Origin: Paraglaciecola sp.
GTDB taxonomy: Bacteria > Pseudomonadota > Gammaproteobacteria > Enterobacterales > Alteromonadaceae
Length of the DNA stretch: 64,000 nucleotides
NCBI GenBank assembly: GCA_009993955.1
Contig: JAACSL010000015.1
Span: 1-64,000, forward strand
Reading direction: 5' to 3'
Of this stretch, positions 47,092 to 55,068 are shown piece by piece (the first letter of the stretch is position 1; every line of letters starts with the position of its first letter). The notes beneath the pieces were generated by a model, which was given only the letters and a program-made list of their open reading frames with translations, was not told the origin of the DNA and searched no databases. The position numbers and the translations under genes were made by a program.

Positions 47092-47285
47092 GGTGCTTCT
47101 CGCTGGTTGTTGTGCCCGCACTATAACGCAAAATTTATCTGCTGTTAGCAAGGGAATGCCTTGGCAAGCTAATTTCCATTTTTTCGCCACAATTGCTCAG
47201 CACATTGCCATTTTGTCAGCCCGATATCGCCAGTAAATGCCTGTTTACTAGTTAGGCATTCCCCCTAACCCAAAAGGAAATAAAC

Positions 47286-48005
47286 ATGAAAACGACCTTA
47301 AACATGATCACCCGTGCCCTAACAATTGCTGCATTAATGTCTGGCCAAGCCTTAGCAGGCAATGTGAGTAAAGACGAAAAAACCAATGAACTAGTTGGAC
47401 TCAGTTCCGGTGTTGTCATCGGTTCACTGATTGCCGGCCCCGTTGGTGGCGCTATAGCGGGCTTGTTTGGCATCATGATCGCCGACGATGTGAATGGCGA
47501 CAAACGCCTCAGTCAGGGTAAAGTACAGTTGCAACAAAAAGAGCAGGCCTTGCTTGTGATGCAACAGCGTTATCGTGAAGCTGAAACACGCGCCGCTATT
47601 TTAATGGCTTCCTTAGATAAATCCCTTGAGCAAAGTTTGCCTGCCTTACACAGCAACATTCAATTTAAAACCGCATCAGCCAAGCTCGAAGCCCACTACC
47701 AGACAGAGTTAGATTTAGTTGCCGCCAGTTTACGCAGCAATCCTAGTTTGCAGTTGCGTGTGTCGGGTTATGCCGACCAACGAGGTGACAGTGACTATAA
47801 CCAAAACTTGTCTGAGCAACGGGCACAAACGGTGAAAGCCTATTTGCTCGCCCAAGGTGTGGCTGAAACACAGATCAATACTCAGGCGTTTGGGGAAAAG
47901 GTACTGGTGAGCTCTGCACCACAAGCAGAGCAACACTTCTTTGATCGTCGAGTTACCCTCGATTTATCTGAATCCAGTCAAGAGATGACCGCCGCTCACC
48001 CCTAA
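47286..48005 (+). CDS. pdsO: Sortase-associated OmpA-like protein (PdsO)
   Basis: A 239-residue exported protein: signal peptide (residues 1-25, ending ALAG), a glycine-rich hydrophobic segment (VVIGSLIAGPVGGAIAGLFG), a coiled-coil section and a C-terminal OmpA-like peptidoglycan-binding domain (GYADQRGDSDYNQNLSEQRA). This matches the OmpA-like gene found with class GN sortases. It is the first gene of the plus-strand sortase operon, 14 bp before the substrate gene. Confidence 0.9.
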   Translation: MKTTLNMITRALTIAALMSGQALAGNVSKDEKTNELVGLSSGVVIGSLIAGPVGGAIAGLFGIMIADDVNGDKRLSQGKVQLQQKEQALLVMQQRYREAETRAAILMASLDKSLEQSLPALHSNIQFKTASAKLEAHYQTELDLVAASLRSNPSLQLRVSGYADQRGDSDYNQNLSEQRAQTVKAYLLAQGVAETQINTQAFGEKVLVSSAPQAEQHFFDRRVTLDLSESSQEMTAAHP

Positions 48006-48019
48006 GTAGGAGAATAACC

Positions 48020-50281
48020 ATGTGGCCTGTCGTAAAACTTGCCGGTATTTTATGTGTGGTGTCGGCGATGGGAGCTTTGCAGTACGCCAAACCTCCTGTC
48101 ATCCAAGCCCAGTCAAGTATCAATGGCAGTGCCCCTGCCATTGATCAACAACCAGCTGTCATTACCCTGCCCGCAAACACGGGCAGTTGGCAAGTGGCTG
48201 ACCCGTATTTAGCCAAGCGTGGCAGTTTATATTTTAGCCCGTCTGACACTGACCCCCCCCCCGTTTATCGCGCCAGCCTTGGTCTCAATACTCAAGTTGA
48301 GATCCATGTCACTGGCATGGTGGCCCGCACTCAGGTGCGGCAAACCTTCAAAAATGACCAAGATCTATGGCAAAACGCCTTGTACGTTTTTCCGTTGCCA
48401 GAAAATGCGGCGGTAGACCACATGCAAATGCAAGTGGGTGAACGTGTTATCGAGGGACAAATCAAAGAAAAACAGCAAGCCAAAAAAATATTTGAAGCGG
48501 CCAAAAAAACAGGCAAAAAAGCCAGTTTAGTGGAACAACAACGTCCCAATATGTTCAGCAATCACATCGCCAATATTGCACCAGGCGAACAGATTACTGT
48601 GACCATCGAATATCAACAAACCTTGGCATTTCAGCAAGGCAAATACAGCCTGCGATTTCCCATGACCATTACACCTCGTTATATGCCGAGCAACAAACAC
48701 CACCTTGCCGATGCTGATGGCCGGGCTGATCCCCTTGCAGCTGAACCTGATGATACGCTAGCGCAGGCAGTTGTCGCACCGGTTGAAACACATCCGGACG
48801 ATGTCACTAACGAGAGCGCTGCTTATCACCACAAGGCCGAAGACCTTGATTTGCAGGTGTATTTGCATGCGGGTGTTGCCCTCGAGCAAATCGACAGTGC
48901 CTACCATCGCATCGTCAGCCAAATTGAATCGACAGGGCTGTATCACATTCAGCTTGCGGAGCAGACCTTAGCAAATCGAGACTTCGAGCTAAGTTGGCAA
49001 CCTAAGTTAAGTCAAAGGGTGCAAGTCAGTCATTTCCAGCAGCAATTTAATCAACAAACCTATGGTTTGATCATGATCTACCCACCACAAGACTTACACA
49101 GTAGCGCAGCGCTCAACCAAGACCGCGAGCTTATTTTTGTATTGGATACCTCTGGATCCATGACTGGCGAGTCAATTATCCAAGCCAAACAAGCGTTATT
49201 ACTGGCGCTAGACGAACTGTCGGTGCATGACACATTTAATGTCATTGAGTTCAACAGCACGGCTCAACGTTTATGGCCCACCAGTCAAGCAGCCGAGGCA
49301 GAATGGTTACAAGAGGCACGCTCATTTATTGAAAACTTGAGTGCCAATGGCGGAACAGAAATGGCAGGGGCACTGAGTTTGGCCTTGGAACAACGTCTAC
49401 CTCAAGGGCAAAACGATAGACTCAAACAAGTGATATTTATTACTGACGGCAGTGTTGGCAATGAAAACACATTGATGCAACTTATCCAGCAACAGTTGGG
49501 TGATGCGCGACTGTTTACCGTGGGAATAGGCTCAGCGCCGAACAGTTATTTTATGAGTGAAGCGGCACAAACTGGCAAAGGCACCTACACCTACATCGGT
49601 GCGGTGAGCGAAGTCAAAGACAAGATGCTGAGCTTATTGCAAAAACTGGCACATCCAGCGCTGACAGATATTAATGTGCGTTTCAACGGCCAACGCTTAG
49701 ATATGCTAGCGCAACTTGAGAGCTATCCTCGCACCATGACCGACCTGTACTTGGGTGAACCTCTCATCTTGAGTTACGAACAAACGTTGCCAGCACAAAA
49801 CACACAAGCTGCGGTGAGCACTGACGCATTGAGCTTACATGGACGTTTCCAGCAGGCGCCATGGCAACAGCAATTAACCGCCAGCACCCTACAAAAACAG
49901 GCTGGATTAAATGTGCTGTGGGCAAGGCAAAAAATCACTCAGCTTAGTCGCGATCTCAGAACGATTACTATGGATAGCAGTGATGCAGATAGGGCCAAGG
50001 ACATTCAACAATCCATCACCGACATAGCCCTGACTCATCATCTTGTTAGCCAATTTACTAGCCTAGTAGCGGTTGATATTAGCCCCAGCAAACCCGCGCA
50101 CTTGATGAGTGTGGATACCTTGGTGAAAAACCGCGCCCCTCTCAACAACCCTTTGTTAGGGCAGTTGCCACAAACCGCCACAACGGCTGACTTACAGATG
50201 TTAGTTGGTTTAATTTTACTCGGAATCGCTCTATGCAATCTCTTTATTGGCGCAAACAGAAAACGTCTCAAAGCATACTGA
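48020..50281 (+). CDS. Marine proteobacterial sortase target protein (VIT and vWA domains)
   Basis: A 753-residue exported protein that is the single dedicated substrate of the adjacent sortase. A signal-anchor-like N-terminus is followed by a VIT domain (about residues 70-215, with YVFPLPENAAVDHM), a von Willebrand A domain with the MIDAS motif DTSGSMTGES (about residues 374-383), and a C-terminal sorting signal: LPQTA at 716-720, a hydrophobic helix and a basic tail (ANRKRLKAY). A run of ten C at 48253-48262 lies inside the coding sequence (codons 78-81). It overlaps the sortase gene by 49 bases. Confidence 0.93.
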   Translation: MWPVVKLAGILCVVSAMGALQYAKPPVIQAQSSINGSAPAIDQQPAVITLPANTGSWQVADPYLAKRGSLYFSPSDTDPPPVYRASLGLNTQVEIHVTGMVARTQVRQTFKNDQDLWQNALYVFPLPENAAVDHMQMQVGERVIEGQIKEKQQAKKIFEAAKKTGKKASLVEQQRPNMFSNHIANIAPGEQITVTIEYQQTLAFQQGKYSLRFPMTITPRYMPSNKHHLADADGRADPLAAEPDDTLAQAVVAPVETHPDDVTNESAAYHHKAEDLDLQVYLHAGVALEQIDSAYHRIVSQIESTGLYHIQLAEQTLANRDFELSWQPKLSQRVQVSHFQQQFNQQTYGLIMIYPPQDLHSSAALNQDRELIFVLDTSGSMTGESIIQAKQALLLALDELSVHDTFNVIEFNSTAQRLWPTSQAAEAEWLQEARSFIENLSANGGTEMAGALSLALEQRLPQGQNDRLKQVIFITDGSVGNENTLMQLIQQQLGDARLFTVGIGSAPNSYFMSEAAQTGKGTYTYIGAVSEVKDKMLSLLQKLAHPALTDINVRFNGQRLDMLAQLESYPRTMTDLYLGEPLILSYEQTLPAQNTQAAVSTDALSLHGRFQQAPWQQQLTASTLQKQAGLNVLWARQKITQLSRDLRTITMDSSDADRAKDIQQSITDIALTHHLVSQFTSLVAVDISPSKPAHLMSVDTLVKNRAPLNNPLLGQLPQTATTADLQMLVGLILLGIALCNLFIGANRKRLKAY
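48253..48262 (+). repeat. C10 homopolymer in the sortase target gene
   Basis: Ten consecutive C starting with the last base of a GAC codon and reading D-P-P-P. It lies about 230 bases into the gene, so a change by one base would truncate the substrate before its VIT, vWA and sorting domains. Confidence 0.9.
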
Positions 50282-50907
50282 AATGGGCTTGGCGACAAAA
50301 ATGGACAATGTTACTCATGGTGGCCGGCCTGTATCAATTTGGCGGTGGTTTGTACCTCTATGCCAAGGCACAATTTGCCCAGTATTTGATTGGCCATGCC
50401 TGGCAGGCTTCGCTGCAAGACGGTGGGCCTCACCGGCCTTGGCCATGGGCCGACACCTACCCTGTGGCGGAGCTAAGCATAAAAGGACACCAATGGTATG
50501 TCTTGGCGGGTGCCAATGCGCGCAATCTCGCGTTTGCCCCTACGCATTTGAGTGCCAGTGCTCTACCCGCAAAACCCGGCAATAGCATTATCGTTGGTCA
50601 CCGTGATACACAATTCTCAGCCTTAAAATCCTTGCAAGTAGGTGATGTAATCATGGCGACAAACTTAACTCAGCAGCAAACTTATCAAATAAGCTCGATA
50701 CGCATTGCTGACCAAACACAGTTAAAATTTATGCAATTTAGCGAAGATGAACCTGAAAACTCGCCAGCGACACCACTCAGTGAAGCAGTACCCAGTTTAA
50801 CCTTGGTCACCTGCTACCCCTTCGATAGTGTGTTGCCCAACCCAACCCTACGTTATGTCATCAGGGCCGTGGCGAGCCAGACAACAGCACTCAACGATCC
50901 AGCCTGA
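50233..50907 (+). CDS. Class GN sortase
   Basis: A 224-residue inner-membrane transpeptidase. A membrane helix (about residues 26-45) precedes the catalytic domain with His123 in IIVGHRDTQFS, Cys194 in TLVTCYPFDS and the Arg in LRYVIRAV. Sortases in Gram-negative bacteria are rare; this family occurs one per genome beside its substrate and the two-component system seen here. The start inside the end of the target gene suggests translational coupling; a later ATG near 50308 is possible. Confidence 0.93.
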   Translation: MQSLYWRKQKTSQSILKWAWRQKWTMLLMVAGLYQFGGGLYLYAKAQFAQYLIGHAWQASLQDGGPHRPWPWADTYPVAELSIKGHQWYVLAGANARNLAFAPTHLSASALPAKPGNSIIVGHRDTQFSALKSLQVGDVIMATNLTQQQTYQISSIRIADQTQLKFMQFSEDEPENSPATPLSEAVPSLTLVTCYPFDSVLPNPTLRYVIRAVASQTTALNDPA

Positions 50908-51173
50908 ATGGCCTGTTAAGCCTATCCACAGCTTAAACGGCGCCAACAAATGGTATATATGGTTTTAATCAGGGAGTCTGCTGTTAAAGCCAGTACTTTT
51001 CTATGTATTTCAGGGGAGATTCAAGCGGGGCAGGTTTAGCCGAATTTGGCAAAATGTATCAAAATGTGTAAAAGAAATCCTGCGTCTGTGTTGCGCTTAG
51101 CGTATAGTAATGCGGCAACGTATTGCTGCTTAACGAATACGTGATCCCTCTCACTAACAAAAAAGGAACTGTT

Positions 51174-51560
51174 ATGAATTTTAGCAAAAATAAATTAGCA
51201 ACATTGATTGCTCTTGGCTTATTAAGTTTAACGGCTTGTACTGAAGCGCAAAAAGACACGACTGCAGAAGCGAAAAAAGAAGCCGCAGCAAGCATGGAAG
51301 CAGCCAAAGAAAAAGCAGCAGACATGGCAGAAGATACCAAGGATGCAATGGCTGAAGCCGCGAATGAAGCGGGTGATATGATGGATGACGCCAAAGATAC
51401 CATGGGCGAAGCTTATGAAGATGCCAAAGACGAAGCCAGCGACATGATGGAAGAAGGTAAGGAAAAGGCCGCAGAACTACAAGATGATGCTGCTGCTAAA
51501 CTAAAAGAAGCGTGTATTGCTACCAAGAAAAAAATGGGCGGCGATCCAGCAGATTGTTAA
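51174..51560 (+). CDS. Ala/Lys/Glu/Asp-rich helical lipoprotein
   Basis: A 128-residue protein with a lipoprotein signal (lipobox LTAC, Cys22) followed by about 85 residues of repeated amphipathic helix in which AEE/KDA/DMM-type 11-residue units recur, such as KEKAADMAEDTKDAMAEAA. It ends in a Cys-containing tail (EACIATKKKMGGDPADC). The composition resembles apolipoprotein-, LEA- or YtxH-like stress proteins; no exact family was recognised. A strong AAGGA ribosome-binding site precedes the ATG and an intrinsic terminator follows, so it is monocistronic. Confidence 0.8.
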   Translation: MNFSKNKLATLIALGLLSLTACTEAQKDTTAEAKKEAAASMEAAKEKAADMAEDTKDAMAEAANEAGDMMDDAKDTMGEAYEDAKDEASDMMEEGKEKAAELQDDAAAKLKEACIATKKKMGGDPADC

Positions 51561-51632
51561 TTTGGGTGTGATGCTGATTTCAGGCAGGCATTTAGGTTGC
51601 TTGGTTAGAAGCAGAACAACTGAACTTAACGC

Positions 51633-51657
51633 AAAGGGCAGAATCTCACTGCCCTTT
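51633..51657 (+). terminator. Intrinsic terminator of the lipoprotein gene
   Basis: Stem AAAGGGCAG / CTGCCCTTT with a 7-base loop, followed by more T (51658-51660). Confidence 0.9.
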
Positions 51658-51808
51658 TTTGATCCTGCAAATCAGCTAACTTAGCAAGGGGTGAAAGCCT
51701 GAGGGAAAATCCAAACTTCCCTTGAAATGGCAGCGATTCGTCTGCATATAAGAAAGCTAAGTTTTTTGCATGATACGCTACTTCATAACTGCCAAGGACA
51801 TTCACAGC

Positions 51809-52741
51809 ATGTTTGCACTCGACATAAAAGGTTTAACCAAGATTTATAAAGGAGGAACCCAAGCACTGCGGGGTATCGACCTGCAAGTCAAACAGGGTGA
51901 TTTCTTTGCGTTGCTTGGTCCCAATGGTGCAGGTAAATCTACCACCATCGGCATTATCAGTTCTTTGGTAAACAAAACAGCGGGTGAGGTTCAGATTTTT
52001 GAACACTCTCTGAGCACAGAATTAGATATGGCGAAAGCCTGTATTGGTCTTGTGCCGCAGGAATTTAACTTCAATCAATTTGAAACCTTGATGCAAATCA
52101 TGCTTAACCAAGCCGGTTATTATGGTGTGCCGCGCCATGTCGCTAAACCCAGGGCTGAAAAATACTTAAAACAATTAGACCTGTGGGAAAAACGTAATTC
52201 AACTGCGCGAACGCTATCTGGTGGCATGAAACGTCGTTTGATGATAGCACGAGCCTTGATGCATGAACCTAGAATGCTTATTCTTGATGAGCCAACAGCT
52301 GGTGTAGATATTGAAATTCGCCGCTCAATGTGGACTTTTCTGAAACAGATCAATGAACAAGGTGTGACCATCATTCTGACTACCCACTACTTAGAGGAAG
52401 CAGAGATGTTATGCCGGAACATCGCCATTATCGATAAAGGGGTGATTGTGCAAAACACCAGCATGAAATCCTTATTGGCGACCCTAAATATTGAGACTTT
52501 TGTCCTAGATTTATCTAAGAATGTTAATTCTTTACAGTTAGAAGGCTTTACTACGCGCTTGTTAGATGGGCATACCTTAGAAGTCGACGTGCCCAAAGAA
52601 GCGGGGCTGAATAGCGTTTTCGAACAACTGAGCCAACAAGCTATCCAAGTGTTGAGTATGCGCAATAAGTCCAATCGTTTAGAGGAACTATTTGTGCGTT
52701 TGGTTGAGTCTGGTCGTCAGTCTACAAATGGGGAGAAATAA
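51809..52741 (+). CDS. yadG: ABC exporter ATP-binding protein (YadG-like)
   Basis: A 310-residue ATPase subunit with Walker A GPNGAGKST, the signature LSGGMKRRLMIARAL, Walker B MLILDEPTAG and the switch His in LTTHYLEEAE. A C-terminal extension of about 90 residues is typical of the ABC-2 exporter ATPases. It is paired with the permease that starts one base after its stop, and both lie near the pantothenate genes as yadGH do in E. coli. Substrate unknown. Start chosen at 51809, where AAGGA lies a short distance upstream and the family N-terminus begins. Confidence 0.9.
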   Translation: MFALDIKGLTKIYKGGTQALRGIDLQVKQGDFFALLGPNGAGKSTTIGIISSLVNKTAGEVQIFEHSLSTELDMAKACIGLVPQEFNFNQFETLMQIMLNQAGYYGVPRHVAKPRAEKYLKQLDLWEKRNSTARTLSGGMKRRLMIARALMHEPRMLILDEPTAGVDIEIRRSMWTFLKQINEQGVTIILTTHYLEEAEMLCRNIAIIDKGVIVQNTSMKSLLATLNIETFVLDLSKNVNSLQLEGFTTRLLDGHTLEVDVPKEAGLNSVFEQLSQQAIQVLSMRNKSNRLEELFVRLVESGRQSTNGEK

Positions 52742-52742
52742 T

Positions 52743-53513
52743 ATGGCGAGTCGCAACATCGTCGCTTTGCGCACTATTTGGATTAAAGAAATCACGCGCT
52801 TCATGCGCATTTGGATCCAAACTTTGCTGCCGCCCGCTATCACCATGACCCTGTACTTTGTTATTTTCGGTAACTTAATTGGCAGCCGCATCGGCGAAAT
52901 GGGTGGATTTAGCTACATGGAGTTTATTGTGCCCGGCTTGATAATGATGGCGGTCATCACTAACTCGTATGCCAATGTCAGCTCCTCATTTTACAGTGCA
53001 AAATTTCAACGTAATGTGGAAGAAATGCTTGTCGCCCCCGTGCCCAATTGGGTCATCATTGGCGGTTTTGTTGGCGGTGGTGTGGCGCGCGCCATGTTGA
53101 TTGGTTTGATTGTGACCTTGGTTTCGATGTTTTTTGTCGATGTGCGCATCCATAATCTTTTTATCATCGTGCTGACCCTGATCCTCACCGCCAGCTTGTT
53201 TGCGACGGCGGGTCTAATCAATGCTATTTATGCAAATAGTTTTGATGACATCAGCATCATACCAACCTTCGTATTAACCCCTCTTACCTACCTTGGCGGC
53301 GTGTTTTATTCACTGTCTTTATTACCGGAGTTTTGGCAGTGGGTGAGCAAAGCCAATCCCATCGTGTATATGGTGAACGGTTTTCGTTATGGTTTTCTTG
53401 GGGTCGCAGATATTGATCCAAGCATTTCCGTCGCGTTGTTGGTGAGTTTCAATATCGTGTTATTAGCCCTGGCCTTTTCGCTGATTAAACGTGGTGTTGG
53501 GATCCGCAGCTAG
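52743..53513 (+). CDS. yadH: ABC-2 type permease (YadH-like)
   Basis: A 256-residue membrane protein with six predicted helices, beginning ALRTIWIKEITRFMRIWIQT and containing the ABC-2 features EFIVPGLIMMAVITNSYAN and LGGVFYSLSLLPEFWQWVSKANP. It forms the membrane part of the exporter with the preceding ATPase. The start ATG at 52743 is immediately after the ATPase stop, so translation is coupled. The nearest later gene starts 18 bases further and may be in the same transcript. Confidence 0.92.
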   Translation: MASRNIVALRTIWIKEITRFMRIWIQTLLPPAITMTLYFVIFGNLIGSRIGEMGGFSYMEFIVPGLIMMAVITNSYANVSSSFYSAKFQRNVEEMLVAPVPNWVIIGGFVGGGVARAMLIGLIVTLVSMFFVDVRIHNLFIIVLTLILTASLFATAGLINAIYANSFDDISIIPTFVLTPLTYLGGVFYSLSLLPEFWQWVSKANPIVYMVNGFRYGFLGVADIDPSISVALLVSFNIVLLALAFSLIKRGVGIRS

Positions 53514-53530
53514 TGATGGTATAAACGAGT

Positions 53531-54196
53531 ATGCACAAGGCGCCGCGCGGGATAGAGACGAATCAACAAGGTATTCATCAGCACCTGCTAAAAACCGTGG
53601 CTAAGTATTTACGAGTCGAGTCGAAAAAGCCCATCGCCGCACACAGCCAAGTCGCGTTTAAGGCATTTAAACAGTGGTTGGGCCCGTGGAATGGTGAGAT
53701 TATTTTTGATTCTTGCTGCGGCGTGGGTGAAAGCACAGCGTACATTGCCCACCAGCATCCTCACGCAAAGGTAATTGGTATCGATAAGTCGGTAGCAAGG
53801 TTAGACAAACACCATGCCTACGCACAGTCAGTAGATAACTATCTTTTGTTACGGGCTGAGCTAAACGATTTTTGGAGATTAGCTGTTCTTGATGGAATTA
53901 AACTCTATAAACACTATTTACTCTATCCCAACCCCTACCCTAAATCCGCTCAGTTGCAAAGCCGTTGGTATGCTTCGTCTGCCTTTCCTCACATCCTTGC
54001 ACTTGGCGGTTTGCTTGAAGTTAGGAGCAATTGGCAACTGTATATTGAAGAGTTTTCCGAGGCCTTAAAATACGTCATACACAGTGTGCAAGCTCAGGCT
54101 TTTACTGCCCCTCAAGCCATCACGCCATTTGAACGAAAGTATTGGGAAAGTGGTCAGCAAAGCTGGCAGCTACAGGTAAATTTAGATAAAGAATAA
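53531..54196 (+). CDS. TrmB-like SAM-dependent methyltransferase
   Basis: A 221-residue protein with the SAM-binding motif IIFDSCCGVGESTAYIA (motif I, about residues 56-72), VIGIDKSVARL after strand 2 and YPNPYPKSA in the place of the tRNA m7G methyltransferase motif. It resembles TrmB (tRNA guanine-N7-methyltransferase) but is divergent, and the motif I cysteines are unusual, so tRNA modification is likely but not certain. It lies 17 bp after the ABC permease gene. Confidence 0.75.
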   Translation: MHKAPRGIETNQQGIHQHLLKTVAKYLRVESKKPIAAHSQVAFKAFKQWLGPWNGEIIFDSCCGVGESTAYIAHQHPHAKVIGIDKSVARLDKHHAYAQSVDNYLLLRAELNDFWRLAVLDGIKLYKHYLLYPNPYPKSAQLQSRWYASSAFPHILALGGLLEVRSNWQLYIEEFSEALKYVIHSVQAQAFTAPQAITPFERKYWESGQQSWQLQVNLDKE

Positions 54197-54214
54197 CCAA
54201 TCTTATTTAGTGTT

Positions 54215-54925
54215 TTAGTCGGTGACAGCTTTGGGTTGACTGAAATAAAAGCCTTGACCGTATTTTATGCCCCGTTCTAACACACTACGATAACAACTCG
54301 CTGTTTCGATATGTTCTGCGATGACAGCAAGTCGCCTTTCCTGCAGTACGCTTAAAACATCAGATACTTGCTTTTCTAAGGCGGCATTTTGCGCCGAGCT
54401 CAAATACTTGGCGCTGATTTTAATGGCATGAATTGGCAGTGCCAATAACTGTTCGGCTTTGGTTGAGCTTGGATCAAAATGATCAATTGTTATATCAATC
54501 TTTTGTGTCTGGCAGAAAAAGGCAAACTCTGTAAACAACTCAGGATTTTGCAACGCATTATTAGCGGTGATCTCCAAGGCTATGCGCTGTGGATTGGGAT
54601 AGTCTTGTAACTGAGCTCGCATAAACACACGTAAACTTGGGTCACTCATATCTTCAAAACTCAAATTAATGTTCCACGCAACATTAATATTGCGAAAGTA
54701 ATTTGCGCTGCGATTAAAAATAGTTTGGGTTAGTTGACTCACGGTATGTTGCCGTTCGATGAGATGGAGCAAGTCAGTGGGCAAAAATGACGGCTGACTC
54801 GTACTCAATAAACGCATTAAACATTCATAGCGCCACACCGCACCATTGCTGATATCAATGATGGGTTGGAAAAACGGTACGATATTATCGAGACTGAAAC
54901 CTTCTGTTACTTGAGTAACTTGCAT
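54215..54925 (-). CDS. EAL-domain protein with degenerate catalytic motifs
   Basis: A 236-residue stand-alone EAL domain. Several conserved positions remain: Glu in ALEIT, Asn in WNINLS, Lys in AIKISAKYL, Glu in AEHIETASC and GQGFYFSQP. But the EAL signature reads ECL, and the metal-binding DDFG motif reads DHFD, lacking the second Asp. It is therefore likely a weak or inactive phosphodiesterase that may only bind c-di-GMP. The ATG at 54925 is preferred over an upstream TTG at 54955. It converges with the methyltransferase gene and is divergent from panP. Confidence 0.85.
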   Translation of the reverse strand: MQVTQVTEGFSLDNIVPFFQPIIDISNGAVWRYECLMRLLSTSQPSFLPTDLLHLIERQHTVSQLTQTIFNRSANYFRNINVAWNINLSFEDMSDPSLRVFMRAQLQDYPNPQRIALEITANNALQNPELFTEFAFFCQTQKIDITIDHFDPSSTKAEQLLALPIHAIKISAKYLSSAQNAALEKQVSDVLSVLQERRLAVIAEHIETASCYRSVLERGIKYGQGFYFSQPKAVTD

Positions 54926-55068
54926 GTTGGTCTTGTTATTGTTTTTCTTGAACAATATAACAACTTGGCGGTAACTGCAAAGTCTGCATGTTCAGCGTCA
55001 AACTATTGGTCTACAAGCGGATTTGAGGTAAAGTTCGCGCTTTGAAAATTTTCAATCGGGGTTACACA

